Positions 49,410 to 61,672 of a stretch of 64,000 nt of DNA are shown here, one piece after another. Each line of letters starts with the position of its first letter. Positions within the stretch are counted from its first letter, which is position 1. This DNA comes from Pleurostoma richardsiae (Eukaryota > Ascomycota > Sordariomycetes > Calosphaeriales > Pleurostomataceae): positions 434,001 through 498,000 of the forward strand of contig JANBVO010000004.1 of assembly GCA_030052745.1 (NCBI GenBank), given 5' to 3'. The notes under the pieces are model-generated. The model ran no database searches. It was not told the DNA's origin and saw only the letters and a program-made list of their open reading frames with translations. The translations under genes and the position numbers were made by a program.

Positions 49410-50743
49410 CGCGCATTGGCTGGGACCGGATTGGAGGACATGTTAGTCGGGTAGCAACGTCAATCGATTATAGAGCTGACATATGCTCTTGACTGGATCG
49501 TACAAACATCTCACCAATGGGTCCTCATTGAGGTGAAGCGAGGTGTAGCGAACAAGGATATCCAACAGCTTACAGATTCTCGCGTGTCAAGGTATCGGAT
49601 ATCGCTGTCAGCCCTCTCAGCACAGCTCTGCGAGAACGGACGTGTCACCCTTCCGGTAGAGGAACCGGAGGTGGCTGCATACCCCTGTGCCATATTGGTC
49701 TAGGTCATGCATTGCTGCTTCTGCAGGCGACCGAGGGTGGGCGCGAATTATCCAATGAATCTCCCCTGCCACACACCCATGGCTAATCAACGTGGACAGC
49801 CTCGTCCGGGATCGTTGGGGAAGTTGTGCAGTCGCGGGAATAGTTGACCGTCTCCTGCGTCTCACCGTCTCTTCCCCGTCGCTCCCGCCCGTCACCTTAA
49901 ATAAAACTTGAGGCTTCGTGTTCCCAAAGGAGGGGGACGATAATAGATGACGGCTTGGAGTTGTTGAGCTGCTACCATTTTTCTCCTGTTACACTCCTCA
50001 ATCCGGTGAGTTGTCAAGAATGTCTGTCGATCATACCTGCCAGTCTCCGGTGAGACAAGAGAGCACCTCTCCATGCCATTGACTCCAGCTTGCCTCTCCT
50101 GTGCACACTGACCGTCCGACCGCTCTTTTTGACAGCTCGGACGCAGTCGACCCCATTCCACTCCGCAGGCATGCATTATGTACGGGGCTGGCGTCTTATC
50201 TTCCAGTGAGCAAGTGCTCGCGGACGCCGCCGGTGCCATCCGGTGAGAGCTCAACAAGGGGGATGCTTCCCGGGTTGCAACTTCCACGCCCCTCGCACGC
50301 AGAAGCTGCAGGTCTGGCGTTCAATATTCTCAACGATTTTCATCTCTGTAAGGTCTAGTTCTGCTGGAGGCGTGGCCGTTAAACTGCACGCCTGCGGGCT
50401 ACTGCTTCCCAGTGGGGAGATCCCGGACAACAAGCTGGCATTCCCCGGGACGGCTACGGTGAGAAGGTTTGCTTTTCTGACCTCCTCCTTACATGATGGT
50501 CAGCCTCACTTTTGTCCTTCTTGTCTCCTGTTCGGCTCGTTTGCAAGACACGGTAATAGGTATTACCGGAGCACGACATGGCCGATGGCCCGGGAGTCTT
50601 CCATATATATCAGCACTTTGCTGCTCCCCCATAGCCTGCTCTGACCGTGGATGTGCACATAACCCCTCCGGTCCCCCATGATAGTCCCTCTGCACTGTGG
50701 CGTTCCGTCCTGTCTCCACGTGTCGGCCTCTCCTTGCTCCAAG
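49410..50743. other. 1.3-kb intergenic region between NUP82 and the Pro/Gln-rich gene
   Basis: No frame with domain features or splice continuity. The right end is presumably the promoter and leader of the following gene. Nothing else supportable. Confidence 0.55.
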
Positions 50744-52317
50744 ATGGCTCCTCCTGCTCATGTAACGGTCGACTACCAGTCGCTGATACTTGGTATGTTC
50801 TCACGAGGATTCTTCACTGCCGAATAACAGGCGGCCATGGTTAACTCACTGATGCAGCCAATTGCCAAGTCTTCTTGCCTAGAGATGCGCCATGCATCCT
50901 CGTCACCGCCCGCGAGCCCCTGGGGGCCATCAAGGCCATGGTCCTGCGGACCGAGGGCGACCAACGGGACGTCCTGCTGGCGGAGAGCGCGCCGACCGTG
51001 CAGAAGGCGCTGGAGCTCCTCCACATCAAAGCCATGGACGCCGTGCATAACTATACCTCTACTAACGGCTACGGCTTCCTGCCCAACGTGAAGAAGCTGA
51101 CTTCGGACGAGGAGGACGAGGATGACGACGACGCTGACAAGCGGTCCGTCTCGTCCGCCGGCTCGGTGTCCTCGACGCTGGCCCTGTCGGTCCTCGAGTC
51201 GCCCTACGACAGCCTCACCGACGGCGAGTCCGTGGACCTCGCCAGCCCCAGCAGGCGCACCGCCAAGGCCTCACCCCCATCGCCGTCCGAGCCGAAGGGC
51301 CGCGGCCGCGGGGGGAAGAAGGCCGACAAGGCCAGGGGCGCGAGGAGGCGCTCGCGCTCGCGGTCTCGGTCGCGCGCGGACGACTCGGATGCGGCGGAGC
51401 ACCACTATCGCCGCCGCCACAACCCGCGTCAGCAGCAGCAGCAGCAGCAGCGACGCCCCAGCCCCGTGCGGGATGTGCTCCCCCCACGCGCGCGGAGCGG
51501 CATGCCACCACAGCTCCCGCCAGGCTGGCGGATGTCGTGCCCCCCGCCGCCTCCCGCGTCCTTCCCACCTCCCCCCATGTCCTCTGGCCCTCTATCTGCA
51601 CCTCCCTCCTCCTGTCCACCACCACCACCACCTGCAGCAGCAGCAGCAGGGGTGCCCCCACCACCACCGCGCGCCCCGGTCCACCAGCTGCCATCGTTCC
51701 CTGGACCTCCTCCACCCCCACCTCCGTCCGCGCCCTCGCCCTCCTCGCAGCTCGGCCCGCGCCCTGGGTTCTTCACCATCAAGACGGCGGCAGCCAGCAA
51801 CAGCAGCCTGCCGGCCGCCATGCCCCTCCAGCACGGCTCCTACTCCAGGCCCGCGGCCGCGCAGCCGCCTCACATGCGCACGCACGACGTCCGCCTCGCC
51901 ATCCGCTGGCACGGCCGCGGCGAGCAGCGCATGTTCGGCGCCGCGCGCGCCACGCGGCGCGACCTGCAGGACCTGGCGGTGGGCTACGTGCGCGCGCACC
52001 CGGCCGCCTTCGGCGGCGCACCCCGCGGCGGCCACCTGCAGCAGCAGCAGCAGCAGCACCAGCTGCTGCGGGCGACGCTCCGGACCGCGACGCTGGGCCG
52101 CGGCAGGCAGGCGGACTGCTGCTACGACCTGTCGACGTACGCGAGCGAGGACCTGAGCAGGCTGTTCGGGCTGGCGGCCCCCGGGGACATCCCGCTGTTC
52201 GAGGTGGACGTCGAGGCCGTCAGGCCCACGGGGTCGCCGCCGCCGCCGCCGCCGGCTGGGGTGGAGGATGAGGAGGAGGAGGCGCTTGACAGCTCGGACC
52301 ATGAGATTGTGGAATGA
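50744..52317 (+). CDS. Unknown Pro/Gln-rich protein with conserved-looking ends
   Basis: I do not recognise this family. Model: join(50744..50792, 50858..52317), 502 aa. The donor is GTATGT and the acceptor GCAG, and the spliced start reads MAPPAHVTVDYQSLILANCQ. An ordered N-terminal region (about 1-95) includes FLPRDAPCILVTAREPLGAI and ends at YGFLPNVKKL. Then come an acidic stretch, a Ser/Arg-rich patch (RRRSRSRSRSRADD), a Gln run near 207 and a long Pro-rich stretch (about 215-320). A C-terminal region (about 345-470) looks folded: HDVRLAIRWHGRGEQRMFGA, then DLQDLAVGYVRAHP and DCCYDLSTYASEDLSRLFGL. The tail is acidic. Very high GC makes long frames on other strands here, which I treat as shadows. 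The RS-like patch and Pro-rich middle hint at nuclear RNA-related or scaffolding roles; this is weak. Confidence 0.75.
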
Positions 52318-53573
52318 ACATTCCGAGGTCCGGTGGGCACATGTGCGTAGACGAGCGTGTCTCCGGCGTGGTTTGATGGCTTCTTCACGGTTCTTAGGGG
52401 GTTTGAGTTTCAAAAAGGGTTTGGGGGTAGAACTTCGTCTCTGCTACGGGTGTGTCTCTGTCTGCTATCTACATTGGTCGTGAGCTTTCTTTCCTTGCCA
52501 ACTTCCTTCGCGCCCCGGGATCGTCTACCGTGTTCTCCTAGTTATGCCCGAGAACGTTCTCCCTTCCTGCCCCTTTCGCCTGTGTCTTTCTCTTCCTATC
52601 TCAGTGTCACGCAGCTCGGACTGGTCTATAATGCGGGTTTGCTCTTGGAGTAGACCGGTCATTAGAGCAAAAATAGGGGTTATTCTGGACCAAATGGGGG
52701 GAAACGGGTACACATAGATCTGCCCATCTTTGTTAATGGATACCTCGCCCTAACTACCTAGTCAAAATACACGTCTATCTGTATCCTCGACCATATTGTT
52801 ACCATACAAGGGAGCGTGAGATACCCGAGTACCCGAAGCCGGCGTCCGGGGCTCTTGTCTCCGTGGTTGGTGCTCGGGGCTCAGAGAAGCAGTGTATACA
52901 AGATGGAGGTGCTCCGTCGGATCACCCCCTTAGCCCCTTTTCCTCAGTCACCATCACACGCCACCACCTGCACATCCTCGCACCATATTGGACGAGGCTT
53001 TCCAGTTGGAGTCTTACTTGTGCGAGCCGTCAGAGGATACGAGGAAAGGGCATTAACTGGCGTTCCTTTGGTAACATGGATACGCACATGCCTAGGAATG
53101 ACTCGTGTTCTAAGCTGTTGAGCTCGCCAGCCAGGAAGAAAGTCTGTCATGTCCACGCAAGTCTGCATTTTTCCTTCTGTCTAGCAATATCAGACCGCGT
53201 CAATTACCGAAAGACGCATCACAATTCCATTGACCTCCTATCAGGCTTCCGTCCAGCCCTCTCTAGCCAGTCAGTCCCGTGTTCTTACCCCGCGTGTTCC
53301 GAGGTTCCGGCCGCATGTAGTTGGTCAGGGTATTCACTCAACTACATGCTCCTATCACGACGGGCTCCCAGTCCAGGATACCGGTGTGTCTCCGCCTCCC
53401 ACCCAATTATCTCATGGGTCTGCTGTGGCTTAATTCCTTGCCACCATCTCAAGTTCCTCCAAGGTTGTGGCACGTTTCTCCCACGGCGGTGAACCGCAGG
53501 GCGGCCGCAACATCCTTCGGTATCTCACCTAAGACACGTGAAACCGTCGGATTGGGCGTCGGAAGCCTCATTT
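52318..53573. other. Convergent intergenic region
   Basis: About 1.26 kb between two stops. Short frames lack domain features; nothing else recognised. Confidence 0.55.
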
Positions 53574-55125
53574 TCAGTTGTTGCGGCCTCCGATATGCTG
53601 CCAGAGATCCCGCTCGGATGTCTCATCCTCATCAAGGATCTCCGATCCTCCTGGGAGAAGGATGTTATGGTCACTTTGAGTGACTGGACCGCCGAGTGGG
53701 CTTGTCATGAGGCTGTCGCGATATCGCTTATCATTCGGATACCGTTTTTGTACCTCGTCGACAGGACGCGGAAAAGGTGCGGATGCACCATCCCCCACAC
53801 TATATGCGCGCATCTGCGGGCCGTCTGCGGGAATCCACTGCTGAGAGGCCAGATCCTGGCTTGGACCCCCATTGCCGATCGGACCCGCTCCAGGGACACA
53901 CGTATCATGCCGAGATCGACTCTCGTAACCAGTAAATTCGCGAGGCTGTAGGCCAAGGGAAGTTCTCGCGACGGCATGGCTCGGCTTCGGCGCCGGTGGG
54001 TATGCCGCGAAACCACCACTCCACGGGTCATGGTGGGCCGGAGACGGAAACCAAGGTGGGTGTTGCATATTGACCGGGCGTCCTGACTCCATTACTTCTT
54101 GTCTTGGATCTCTGTGATCGACACCGTGATATGCCGGCATTGAGATGGCCGAGCCTTGTGCAGCCCCCAGGCTTCCCTGTCTAGCCTCCTCGAGTAGTGC
54201 GAGACGACTCTCGTGAACGTGAGGCGCGGGTTTGTACTGGGCAAACCCGCCCGTCAAGCCGATCCCCGAAGAAAGTCCGTTCGTGATGGGAGTTGAAGCT
54301 CCCGGAACATGCGGAAGACTCTCTGTGGAGGAGGGAACGAGCGAGGCTGATATTCCTCGTGTGACCGCTGAAAGTTCCTGTCCAGAAACGCTCAGGGGTT
54401 GGTTGTCATCGGTGCTGTGATTGCTTCGCGCTTGTCCAACTTCCTCTCCGCTGCGTCTCGTTTCATCTGACATCTCTGCGGTAGGTTAGTATCCCGCTCA
54501 TACCAAGACTTGAAGTCCATCGAGTGTTTATTGCAGCTTGCAATAGACTGGGGGTTGTTCCCATCGGCGAAGGTCCTCTCGAGGGGAGCAAGAGACCGAG
54601 GAGAACAGGGAGATAGAGACTTCTCAACTCACTAGCAGCGGCACCTGCCCTCTTCATCTCCTTTCCCTTCCCCTTGCCTCTCTCCTTGTTCCGCCTCTCA
54701 GCCTTCTCCTCCCTCTCCTTCCTGCCCCCGGACACCCATTCGCGCAACGACCCATCAAAGGGGATACTCCTCGCGAACGCCCTCTTCTGCGTTCTCGTGA
54801 TGTGGTTCGTCGGTTGCCGCTCGATGAGCGCGATGGCGGCCTTCTTCTCGCGCAGCACCACCCGCAGCATGGCCTCGACGTCCTCGAGCTCGATGTCGCG
54901 GTCCTGGCCCCGGTAGCCGATGGCGAGGGCCTCGTTCAGGTGCGTGGCGAAGGTGAGCAGGCCGCCCCGGCGGCGGTGCACGCCCTTGCAGAGCAGCGCG
55001 AGGACGGTGTCCATCTCGAAGGGGGTCCAGTGCCGGCGGAGGGGCGGAGGGCCCCGGTCGGCGTTGGTCTCTGCGGCGATGATGTCGGCGACAGAGGGGC
55101 CATGCTCTTTTGGAGACCTGGGCAT
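53574..55125 (-). CDS. Unknown protein with small folded N-terminal region and disordered tail
   Basis: Family not recognised. Model: complement(join(53574..54475, 54633..55125)), 464 aa; the GTGAGT donor and YCGCAG acceptor join in frame as GAAAKMSDETRR. Residues about 25-125 look folded and helical: RRHWTPFEMDTVLALLCKGV, then LLTFATHLNEALAIGY and IELEDVEAMLRVVLREKKAA. The start resembles SANT/Myb-like openings (W followed by a helix), but without enough signal to call that domain. A Lys/Arg/Glu-rich stretch (RKEREEKAERRNKERGKGKG) follows, a candidate nuclear localisation signal. The remaining 300 residues are Ser/Pro/Gly-rich and probably disordered. The 157-nt intron is long for this window, so a missed mini-exon is possible. 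Confidence 0.72.
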
Positions 55126-56137
55126 GTTTATGGGCCGGGGCTGTCCAGTGATGGCGGATAGTTGATGGTACGTTGGTGCTCGCTCGAGCTGTGGTGGCTC
55201 GGGTCAAGTTGGATTTGGTAATGGTGATGAAATTGTCACCTCGAGAGATATACGAAGCGGTGCTGCGGGAGGAGAACAGCTTGGGGATTCAGCAACGGCG
55301 AGCGTGCCGGTCGACAAGGGAGAAGGAAGGTTGGAGGGAAAGAAGGAGAAACAGAGAGAGAATAGACCAGAAGGACGTTTTCGAGGCGTCGAGGTCTCGA
55401 GGCTTCTTGAGCTGCCAGTGGAAGGAACTCCAGAGAAGGAAAGAAAGACTCGGCATACGGTTGACGAAGTGAGAATGGAATGAAGAAGGAGTGAATGCAT
55501 CGATACTTGTGACAAGGTCCTCGTCGCTCTTTCCTTCCAGGGCTGAACACTGCTCACCTCAGTGACTTCGCCTCATGGACGGCTGCTCGACCAGCCAAGC
55601 TACAGCAACGCGTACGCAGCAGCACAGGTAAGAGGAGTCTTCTCCATTGTGGTTATTGTGTCGGCTGAGCTACCTCAAGCTCGAGACAGAAAGATAGAAG
55701 GCTTGATCGCAACTCGGCGAAGCACACACTTCGGGCCCATTCATTCTCTATGATCATCTCTTGGACCTCCTTTGCCTTATACCACCACATCATTCTCAAC
55801 CTCCACTAGAGCCAAAAGAATCATACTTCAAACTACGCAGGTCAGGTTAAGGACCTCAAGGTGCCGGCAATGCTTATAGATAGATCTACTGCCACGACTG
55901 AGACACACAAAAAGAGGTATCAAGATCAGTAAATTTCGTCTTTCCCCCCCTTTTTTCGACAGAGTGACTATGACCATCAACATGTTTCCTGCTTTGATCT
56001 AATGCCACTCCATTCCCCCAACGCCGACTAGATGCCTGCCATGCATGCACCATTGGATATTCCCCATGTTCTCCTTTTATTTACTTATCAGGAAGGCCGA
56101 CGAAAGCCTACCACTAGGCGAGAGGCGCCGACTCCCC
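55126..56137. other. Intergenic: unknown-gene promoter and PIK1 3' flank
   Basis: About 1.0 kb. No gene or repeat recognised. It should contain the promoter of the minus-strand unknown gene and the PIK1 3' UTR. Confidence 0.55.
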
Positions 56138-59100
56138 CTAGTATATGCCCTGAGTCCGATACTGGAAAGTATCATAACTAGGAAAAACCAGTGTCAGAGG
56201 TGAGATCTCGTTATAGGCCCGGAGCGAACAATCCGGCACAGTGCTGGCAGAACTCACAGTCGTGTGTAGTAGCTCCCCAGAGACTTCCCGACTAGGTCCG
56301 TCTCCACAAACTGCTCCGCCTCGTCGGCGCTCAGATGAAGCTGGAAGCGCTGCCGCAGGTTCGTCGTGACGTTGACGACACCGGCGCCGTAGCACGGCAT
56401 CTTCGAGTCCCGCCCCATCATGGCGACGAGGTCGATGATGTAATCCGCGGAGCGTCGTAGTGCTGCAAGAGAGCGAGGCGTCAGCGAATGGGCCGAGCTA
56501 AGCGGGAGAAGGGACAGGAAAAGGGGCAAAGTTACCTTGGAAAGCCTGCTTGCAGAGCTTCTTGAAGTCCTCGAAATCAGGCGACCCGACGCCGCCGAGC
56601 ACATCAATGTACTCCTGGGTCAACTTGAAGGGGGCAGCCTCGAAGCCGACGGAGCCGGGGGAGTTCGACAGCATGAACCCGAAGTCGATGTGTATTATGT
56701 GGCCTTCGTTGTCGATGAGCACGTTGCCGTTGTGCCGGTCTTTCAGCTGCAGCACGTAGGAGATGATGCTGTAGGCGGCCAGTGACCGCTTGAAGGCGTC
56801 AACTCCAGATCTGTAGGCGTCGCCGTCCGGAGGCCCGAAGACCTTGATAAAGTGGTCTCTCAGGGTGGCCATTCGCCGCCGAGGGTTATGGCCGGACTCG
56901 ATCATGGAAAGAGTAAGGCTCCGCTTGATGGAATGCAACGACACGCCGTTGGTGATCGTCTCGATCAGACCCGAGGACTCTCCGGTCACCAGTATGCGCA
57001 TGAGCTTCACCCAGACTGTCACACCCGCGTCGACCCAGATCTTGTGGCAGACGTCGATGAGCTGGCAAGCAAACGCCTCTTGCCTCAAGTCAGCGCCCGT
57101 CTTGACAATGACGCTGACCAGGTCCCAATTCTTCATCCAGCCATAGGGCGATGACCGGCGGATCCGCTCCTTCTTGACATGCCATGCTTCGCCAAACACG
57201 GCAGCGCTGGGATCGTCCCGGTCTCCCTTGCGCTGGAGACCGCCCGTTTTGAAGTCATTTTCCATCCTATCCACACCAGCATTGGCGTTCAGGGCAGGGG
57301 CGTCAATGCCTGCTTCCTCGATGCTAGCAGACGTAGCAGTGACAGCCGTGTGGGCAGTAGCCTTGGCCATGATCATCTCGAATGTGGGTCCCTGGCCATC
57401 ATCCAGCTCGAAGCTCTGCTCTTCCAGGCTCTGCATGCTCGCAATGATCTTTGCCCTGATCGCCGCCACCTCCTGCTTGGGCCGCTTCCCGCTCGTCGCG
57501 TCCAGTTGCGCAAGCATCTGCGAAGCGGTGCGCATGTGCGTGGCAAGGGCAGAAAAGTCAGGTTGGTCTGTCGAGCTAGTCCGGGTGTTGATGGGCAGAG
57601 TCATCCTCCTGAGCGGACCGGGGCTACTTGACCGCGACGTAGAAGTGGCGGAGCTGCGGGGCGTTGTCATGGTGTCAGAGAGCGTCGAGATAGTGGTAGT
57701 ACCACTCGATAGGCGCGGCACCGGGCCCGGCGATGGTTTGACGGGTATTTTGGTCGGCCTGTCATCATCGTACGGCTTCAGCAAGGGTGAACTACCGAGG
57801 TCCCCTGACGTCGGCTCGAATACGCTATCCACTACAGGCTCAGTGCTCCTATGGCTTGACGACACGCCGGATGCTTCAGAGAGATCAAATATCCGCTTCC
57901 TCTGCCCTTCCTCTGCCCTGAGCGTGGTCAGTAGCCTCTGATTGTCCTGAGACTCCGGATCGAAAGTGAAGTCGTCACGGAGGACCTCGACCATCAGCAG
58001 GTACGGAACCTTCTCAGCACTGTTCAGCACCGTGGCCTCGGCGGGATTGAGCCGCACGATCCGGTGGTGCCTGCTTTTCGATGGGGAGCCATCTGCCAAG
58101 GTAGGAGGGCAGATCACGGGAATATCCACCTCGGCTGGCAGGTCTTGGGCGATTAAAGCCAATTCCGCGCGCAGTGCACTGAGGCGCGCAGCCTTCGGCA
58201 CAGCGACCAGGCGGTTCGATATATCCTCGAGCGCGCTCAGAAACTGTGTCTCGCAGCGGAAGTAGTTCTGTCTCAGGAGCCTAGTTTTCTGCAACGTGGT
58301 CATGTCGGCTTGGTTGAGAAGCGCCTTGATATGATGAGAGTGTCGACGAGTCAGCGGCTCTGACGATTGCAGACCCGCAGAAACAGGGGTAGCAGGCCTG
58401 CTTGCCATTCGTGGTGACCGGAGCTCTGGTAGAGGCAGTGAAGCGGTGCTCAGCCGGGCATCGGCAGACCTCATGTCCAGATGAGGCGCCGCGTGCTTTG
58501 CTGGCTCAGGGAGCGTAACGAGATTAGAGCTCGACGACGACGACGGCCGGGAGAGAACGGGCCTAGGTGATCTGAGTGTCTCGACCGACGCGATGGGGCC
58601 GGGTTCACTGATAACGCGGCTAGCATCTTTGGTGCGTCTCGATCTCGTCGTGGTCGGAGTTATCGTGTGCGCTCTGGTGACTTTCGGTACCGGTGCTGTC
58701 TCGGAGATGACATCGCTTGCTGGCTGTGGCTTCCTCGCCTGTGCAACGGCGAGTGGGCCAGCCCAACGAGGGATGATGGGTACGGCGACGCTGGCCAAGA
58801 CGAAGCTCGCGAGCACGGTGACGGGAAGGACGTTCTCAGTAATCTTGTCGTGTCTCGCGGAGTCTCCCAGGCCGAAGACAATGTGCTGGACCTTGTTATA
58901 TACCCTTCGGCATGTCTTGAATTCGTCCGACTGTGGGTTCGAGGATAGATCGCGGAGGTATGTCTGGAACAGCCAGAAGGTCTAGGCCTGGTCAGCAGCC
59001 GCATAGGCGTCTGGTTCGCGCGGGGATATGACAGACTAATAAGGCGGCGGTGACGGACTCCTCGCACAGGTCGAGGAGGAACTCCTCCAATGCCATTGAC

Positions 59101-59376
59101 TCATTGTCAATGCTGATTATTAGGTGGCATAGCTGCGGCAGGAAGAACTCGATGTCCTCATAAGGGAACTGGCGGAGCTTGTTGCAGAGCGCGTAGTGGA
59201 TGCCGATGTAGTCGGCATATCGGCTGTAGAGGAAAATGGCAAGTCAGCATTGACCTACGCCAGTTAGAGCCAGCAGAGCGCTTGGGAGCTACTAACGAGA
59301 GGTACGAGACCGAGAGGAAGGGGTTCTGATTGAAGACGTCGCTCTCGAGGAACCTCTGCAATAGGTCCCACGACAT
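56138..59376 (-). CDS. PIK1: PIK1, type III phosphatidylinositol 4-kinase
   Basis: Essential Golgi/nuclear PI 4-kinase making PI4P for secretion. Model: complement(join(56138..56177, 56258..56462, 56536..58981, 59037..59223, 59297..59376)), 985 aa. The N-terminal helical LKU region includes SWDLLQRFLESDVFNQNPFL and YADYIGIHYALCNKLRQFPY. A long Ser/Thr/Pro-rich regulatory middle follows, then the kinase domain. YLLMVEVLRDDFTF opens it, DLRQEAFACQLID follows, the catalytic loop LKDRHNGNVLID has Asp near 837, and IHIDFGFML has the DFG Asp near 855. SYYTRLYDTFQYRTQGIY closes the protein. The last 14 codons come from a 40-nt exon. Without splicing the frame ends at a TGA that is in fact part of the GTGAGT donor. 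Confidence 0.95.
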
Positions 59377-60658
59377 TGGGCCCTCGAGCTCTCGCTATGG
59401 GCGGACGGAGGAGACGGAAACCAAGGAAAACTGAAGAAGCTGCGAGGCAGTTTGCCTCATTTGGCCTCGACATTAAAGAGCAAGCAGGTACAAAGGGGTA
59501 TCACGCTCCGGCATAAGGTTCATCAGCAGTCAGAAGTGTCGAGAGGCGTCCGGTTCTGGCAATGGTCGTCCGGCTTGCCGGTCTCCATCCCTCGTGAAGC
59601 TCCAGATGTCCATTTGTCAAAGCCACAGTCCAGAGCCGGCTTCCGACAGGGTCCGACCCACTCGCTTCGCCCACACCCCGGTAGTGCCGATAAGCGGTCG
59701 GTCCTGGTTAATCTCATGGCCCCTTCAGCGATTCTTCTCACGACGGATACAACAGAGATTAGGAGCACTCGCAAATATCTCGCGCCAGCTAGGAGCTCTT
59801 GATTAATCTCGCTGTCACCGGAGCACCTCCTTACCGCCGCGACAACGCTGAGCGACAAGAGAGCGCGATCCCTCGTGCTAGAAAGAGCTAACCAAGACCC
59901 CACAGACTCAGGGGCAATCCATTACGCTCTCCCCTCGGTTTCCGTAACGGCGCGTTAGAAAGCTACTTTTCGTGTGCTATTACACTTTTTGAGAAATGCC
60001 GGATCTTCACGATGCTGCTCGGCCAGCCCCTCAATGTTGTCAACTACTCATCACGTGTTGAGCGAAGCTCTTGCTGCGGTAAGGAGCTTGCAGATGAGAA
60101 ACTGGTCATATAGATCCCTTCCTGGATTCTCATGACAACCATTGTCTGAAGGGCCGCATTCTGAGTCCTCTTCTGCGGCATCAACACACCTTGAAGCCAG
60201 GTAAACTAGTACTAGGCCGAGGTCGTTCGAGCGCGTAAAGAGGTATTGCAGAGACGCGTAATACAAAAACAAGAGAATAAGATGCTTATGTCTTCAGAAA
60301 TAAACTGTTTGGGCTCCTTGGTCAACGAGACAGTTAGATCAAGGCAGTGGCCCGAACTCCATTCTATAGCCCCAAGTCCATGTTCTTCTAGTAGAAGCGA
60401 CGCCAGCGATGTACGTGATACAGACCAGCGCGGAGGATGTACAGGTCCTCCGCAATATCGACCTGCCCAGCGATCTGCAGTCATTACTCAGACAAAGCCT
60501 TGCCCCCAGTGGGACATTTTTCAGTCCGGCCTCCCACCCGACACTTAAAGTGTATATGCTCAATTCCAAACCAACGCCGGGGTCTCATGAGTCGTACTTC
60601 GTTCCTCATGCCAATTGATGGAAAAAAGAAGGTTGGTGGGATTCGTTCAAAGACCGGT
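59377..60658. other. 1.3-kb intergenic region: PIK1 promoter and NC2-alpha 3' flank
   Basis: No supportable gene. Frames in the 60.4-60.7 kb part run into the antisense of the NC2-alpha gene and are shadows. Confidence 0.55.
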
Positions 60659-61672
60659 TCATGCCGCCTTCTTTTTTCTTCCTCCCTTGGCCTTCTTCTT
60701 GGGCTCACCCGCATCCTCGTCACTGTCGCTGTCTGGCCTGGCCCGGCCGCCGGGCTTCGCCTTCTCCTCGTGCTCGACCTTGCCGACGATCTCCCGCAAG
60801 AAATCCCACTGGTCGTCGGACTCGACCACGTGCTTGAGCATCTGCGCGGTGACCCGCTTAGAGTTCTTCTCCTTGGCGACCTCTGCGCTCTTGGTGACAA
60901 GGGCGATCATGAACATCTCCAGGGCCTTGCCGACGGCAATGGGCGTCTGCTGGGCGACCTTGCCGACCTCCTCGTCGGCCTGCATGATCCGCTTAATCCG
61001 TGCAGTGGGGAACTTAGTCTTGACTGGTGACGGCGTGATTGTGGCCGCCGCCGCCGCCGACTGGGCAGCAGCACGCCGCGGAGGCATTGTGTCTCCAAGT
61101 GAATGCGACTGGAGTTGCTCCTCAAGTTTGATGTTTTCCTCAAACTTGATGTGTGGCTGGACCGCGGGTTGGTGGCCTACGGCACTCTGGGGGAAAGGCT
61201 GAGGCTGGTTGGAGAAAGAATAGCTGCTGCTCCCGTATGGCTGATAGAATTGCTGTGACGATTGCTGCGGCGACTGCAGATCATAGGCTGTTTGGGGATG
61301 ATGGGGAGCTTGCTGCGCTGGGGCCGCGGGTGCGGCGTTGGCGGCACCGGGAGGAGGAGCGGTATAGTATTGTTGATATTGCGGTTGCGCAAGAGTGTGC
61401 GGTGGAGGTGGATATGAGGCACCGAGTCCCGAGGGCTGCTGGTGCGCCGCAGCGTGATGTGGCTGAGGCTGGGGCCGATAGTGCTGTTGGAGCTGCTGGG
61501 CGTACTGGTCCTGGTAGACTTGGCTCTGACCCAGGCTCTGCGGGCTCTGCGGGCTCTGCAGGCTCTGAGCGCGCTGCTGGCTGGCAGGTTGATAGGTGGG
61601 TCCCGCCGGAGCCGAGTAGAAGGAGGAAAGGTCGGGGGATTTGGGAGCGTAGGTGCCCTCGCCCGCCATCAT
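60659..61672 (-). CDS. BUR6: NC2-alpha (BUR6 / DRAP1), histone-fold transcription repressor subunit
   Basis: Histone-fold subunit that pairs with NC2-beta to bind TBP on DNA and block TFIIA/TFIIB entry; nuclear. One exon, 337 aa. The histone fold lies at about 216-300: [20 protein letters not shown], then [40 protein letters not shown] and LREIVGKVE. These match DRAP1 helices in order. A 195-residue Gln/Pro/Ser-rich N-terminal extension precedes it, and an acidic then Lys-rich tail ([20 protein letters not shown]) follows. Yeast Bur6 is much shorter (about 140 aa). Two adjacent ATGs at 61672 and 61669 are equivalent. An internal Met at 196 (MPPRRAAAQ) would give a Bur6-sized protein and could be an alternative start. 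Related CBF/NF-Y-type proteins were considered, but the [11 protein letters not shown] start fits NC2-alpha best. Confidence 0.9.
   Translation of the reverse strand: MMAGEGTYAPKSPDLSSFYSAPAGPTYQPASQQRAQSLQSPQSPQSLGQSQVYQDQYAQQLQQHYRPQPQPHHAAAHQQPSGLGASYPPPPHTLAQPQYQQYYTAPPPGAANAAPAAPAQQAPHHPQTAYDLQSPQQSSQQFYQPYGSSSYSFSNQPQPFPQSAVGHQPAVQPHIKFEENIKLEEQLQSHSLGDTMPPRRAAAQSAAAAATITPSPVKTKFPTARIKRIMQADEEVGKVAQQTPIAVGKALEMFMIALVTKSAEVAKEKNSKRVTAQMLKHVVESDDQWDFLREIVGKVEHEEKAKPGGRARPDSDSDEDAGEPKKKAKGGRKKKAA

Noticed and set aside
51215-52413. Long antisense and alternative frames across the Pro/Gln-rich gene (up to 273 codons minus, 344 codons plus)
   Set aside because: They are Arg/Ala/Pro or Gly/Val low-complexity shadows of a very GC-rich coding region; the chosen frame has ordered ends and a proper splice junction.
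60437-61202. Plus-strand frames of about 195 codons over the NC2-alpha gene
   Set aside because: Antisense shadows of the histone-fold gene; no motif of their own.
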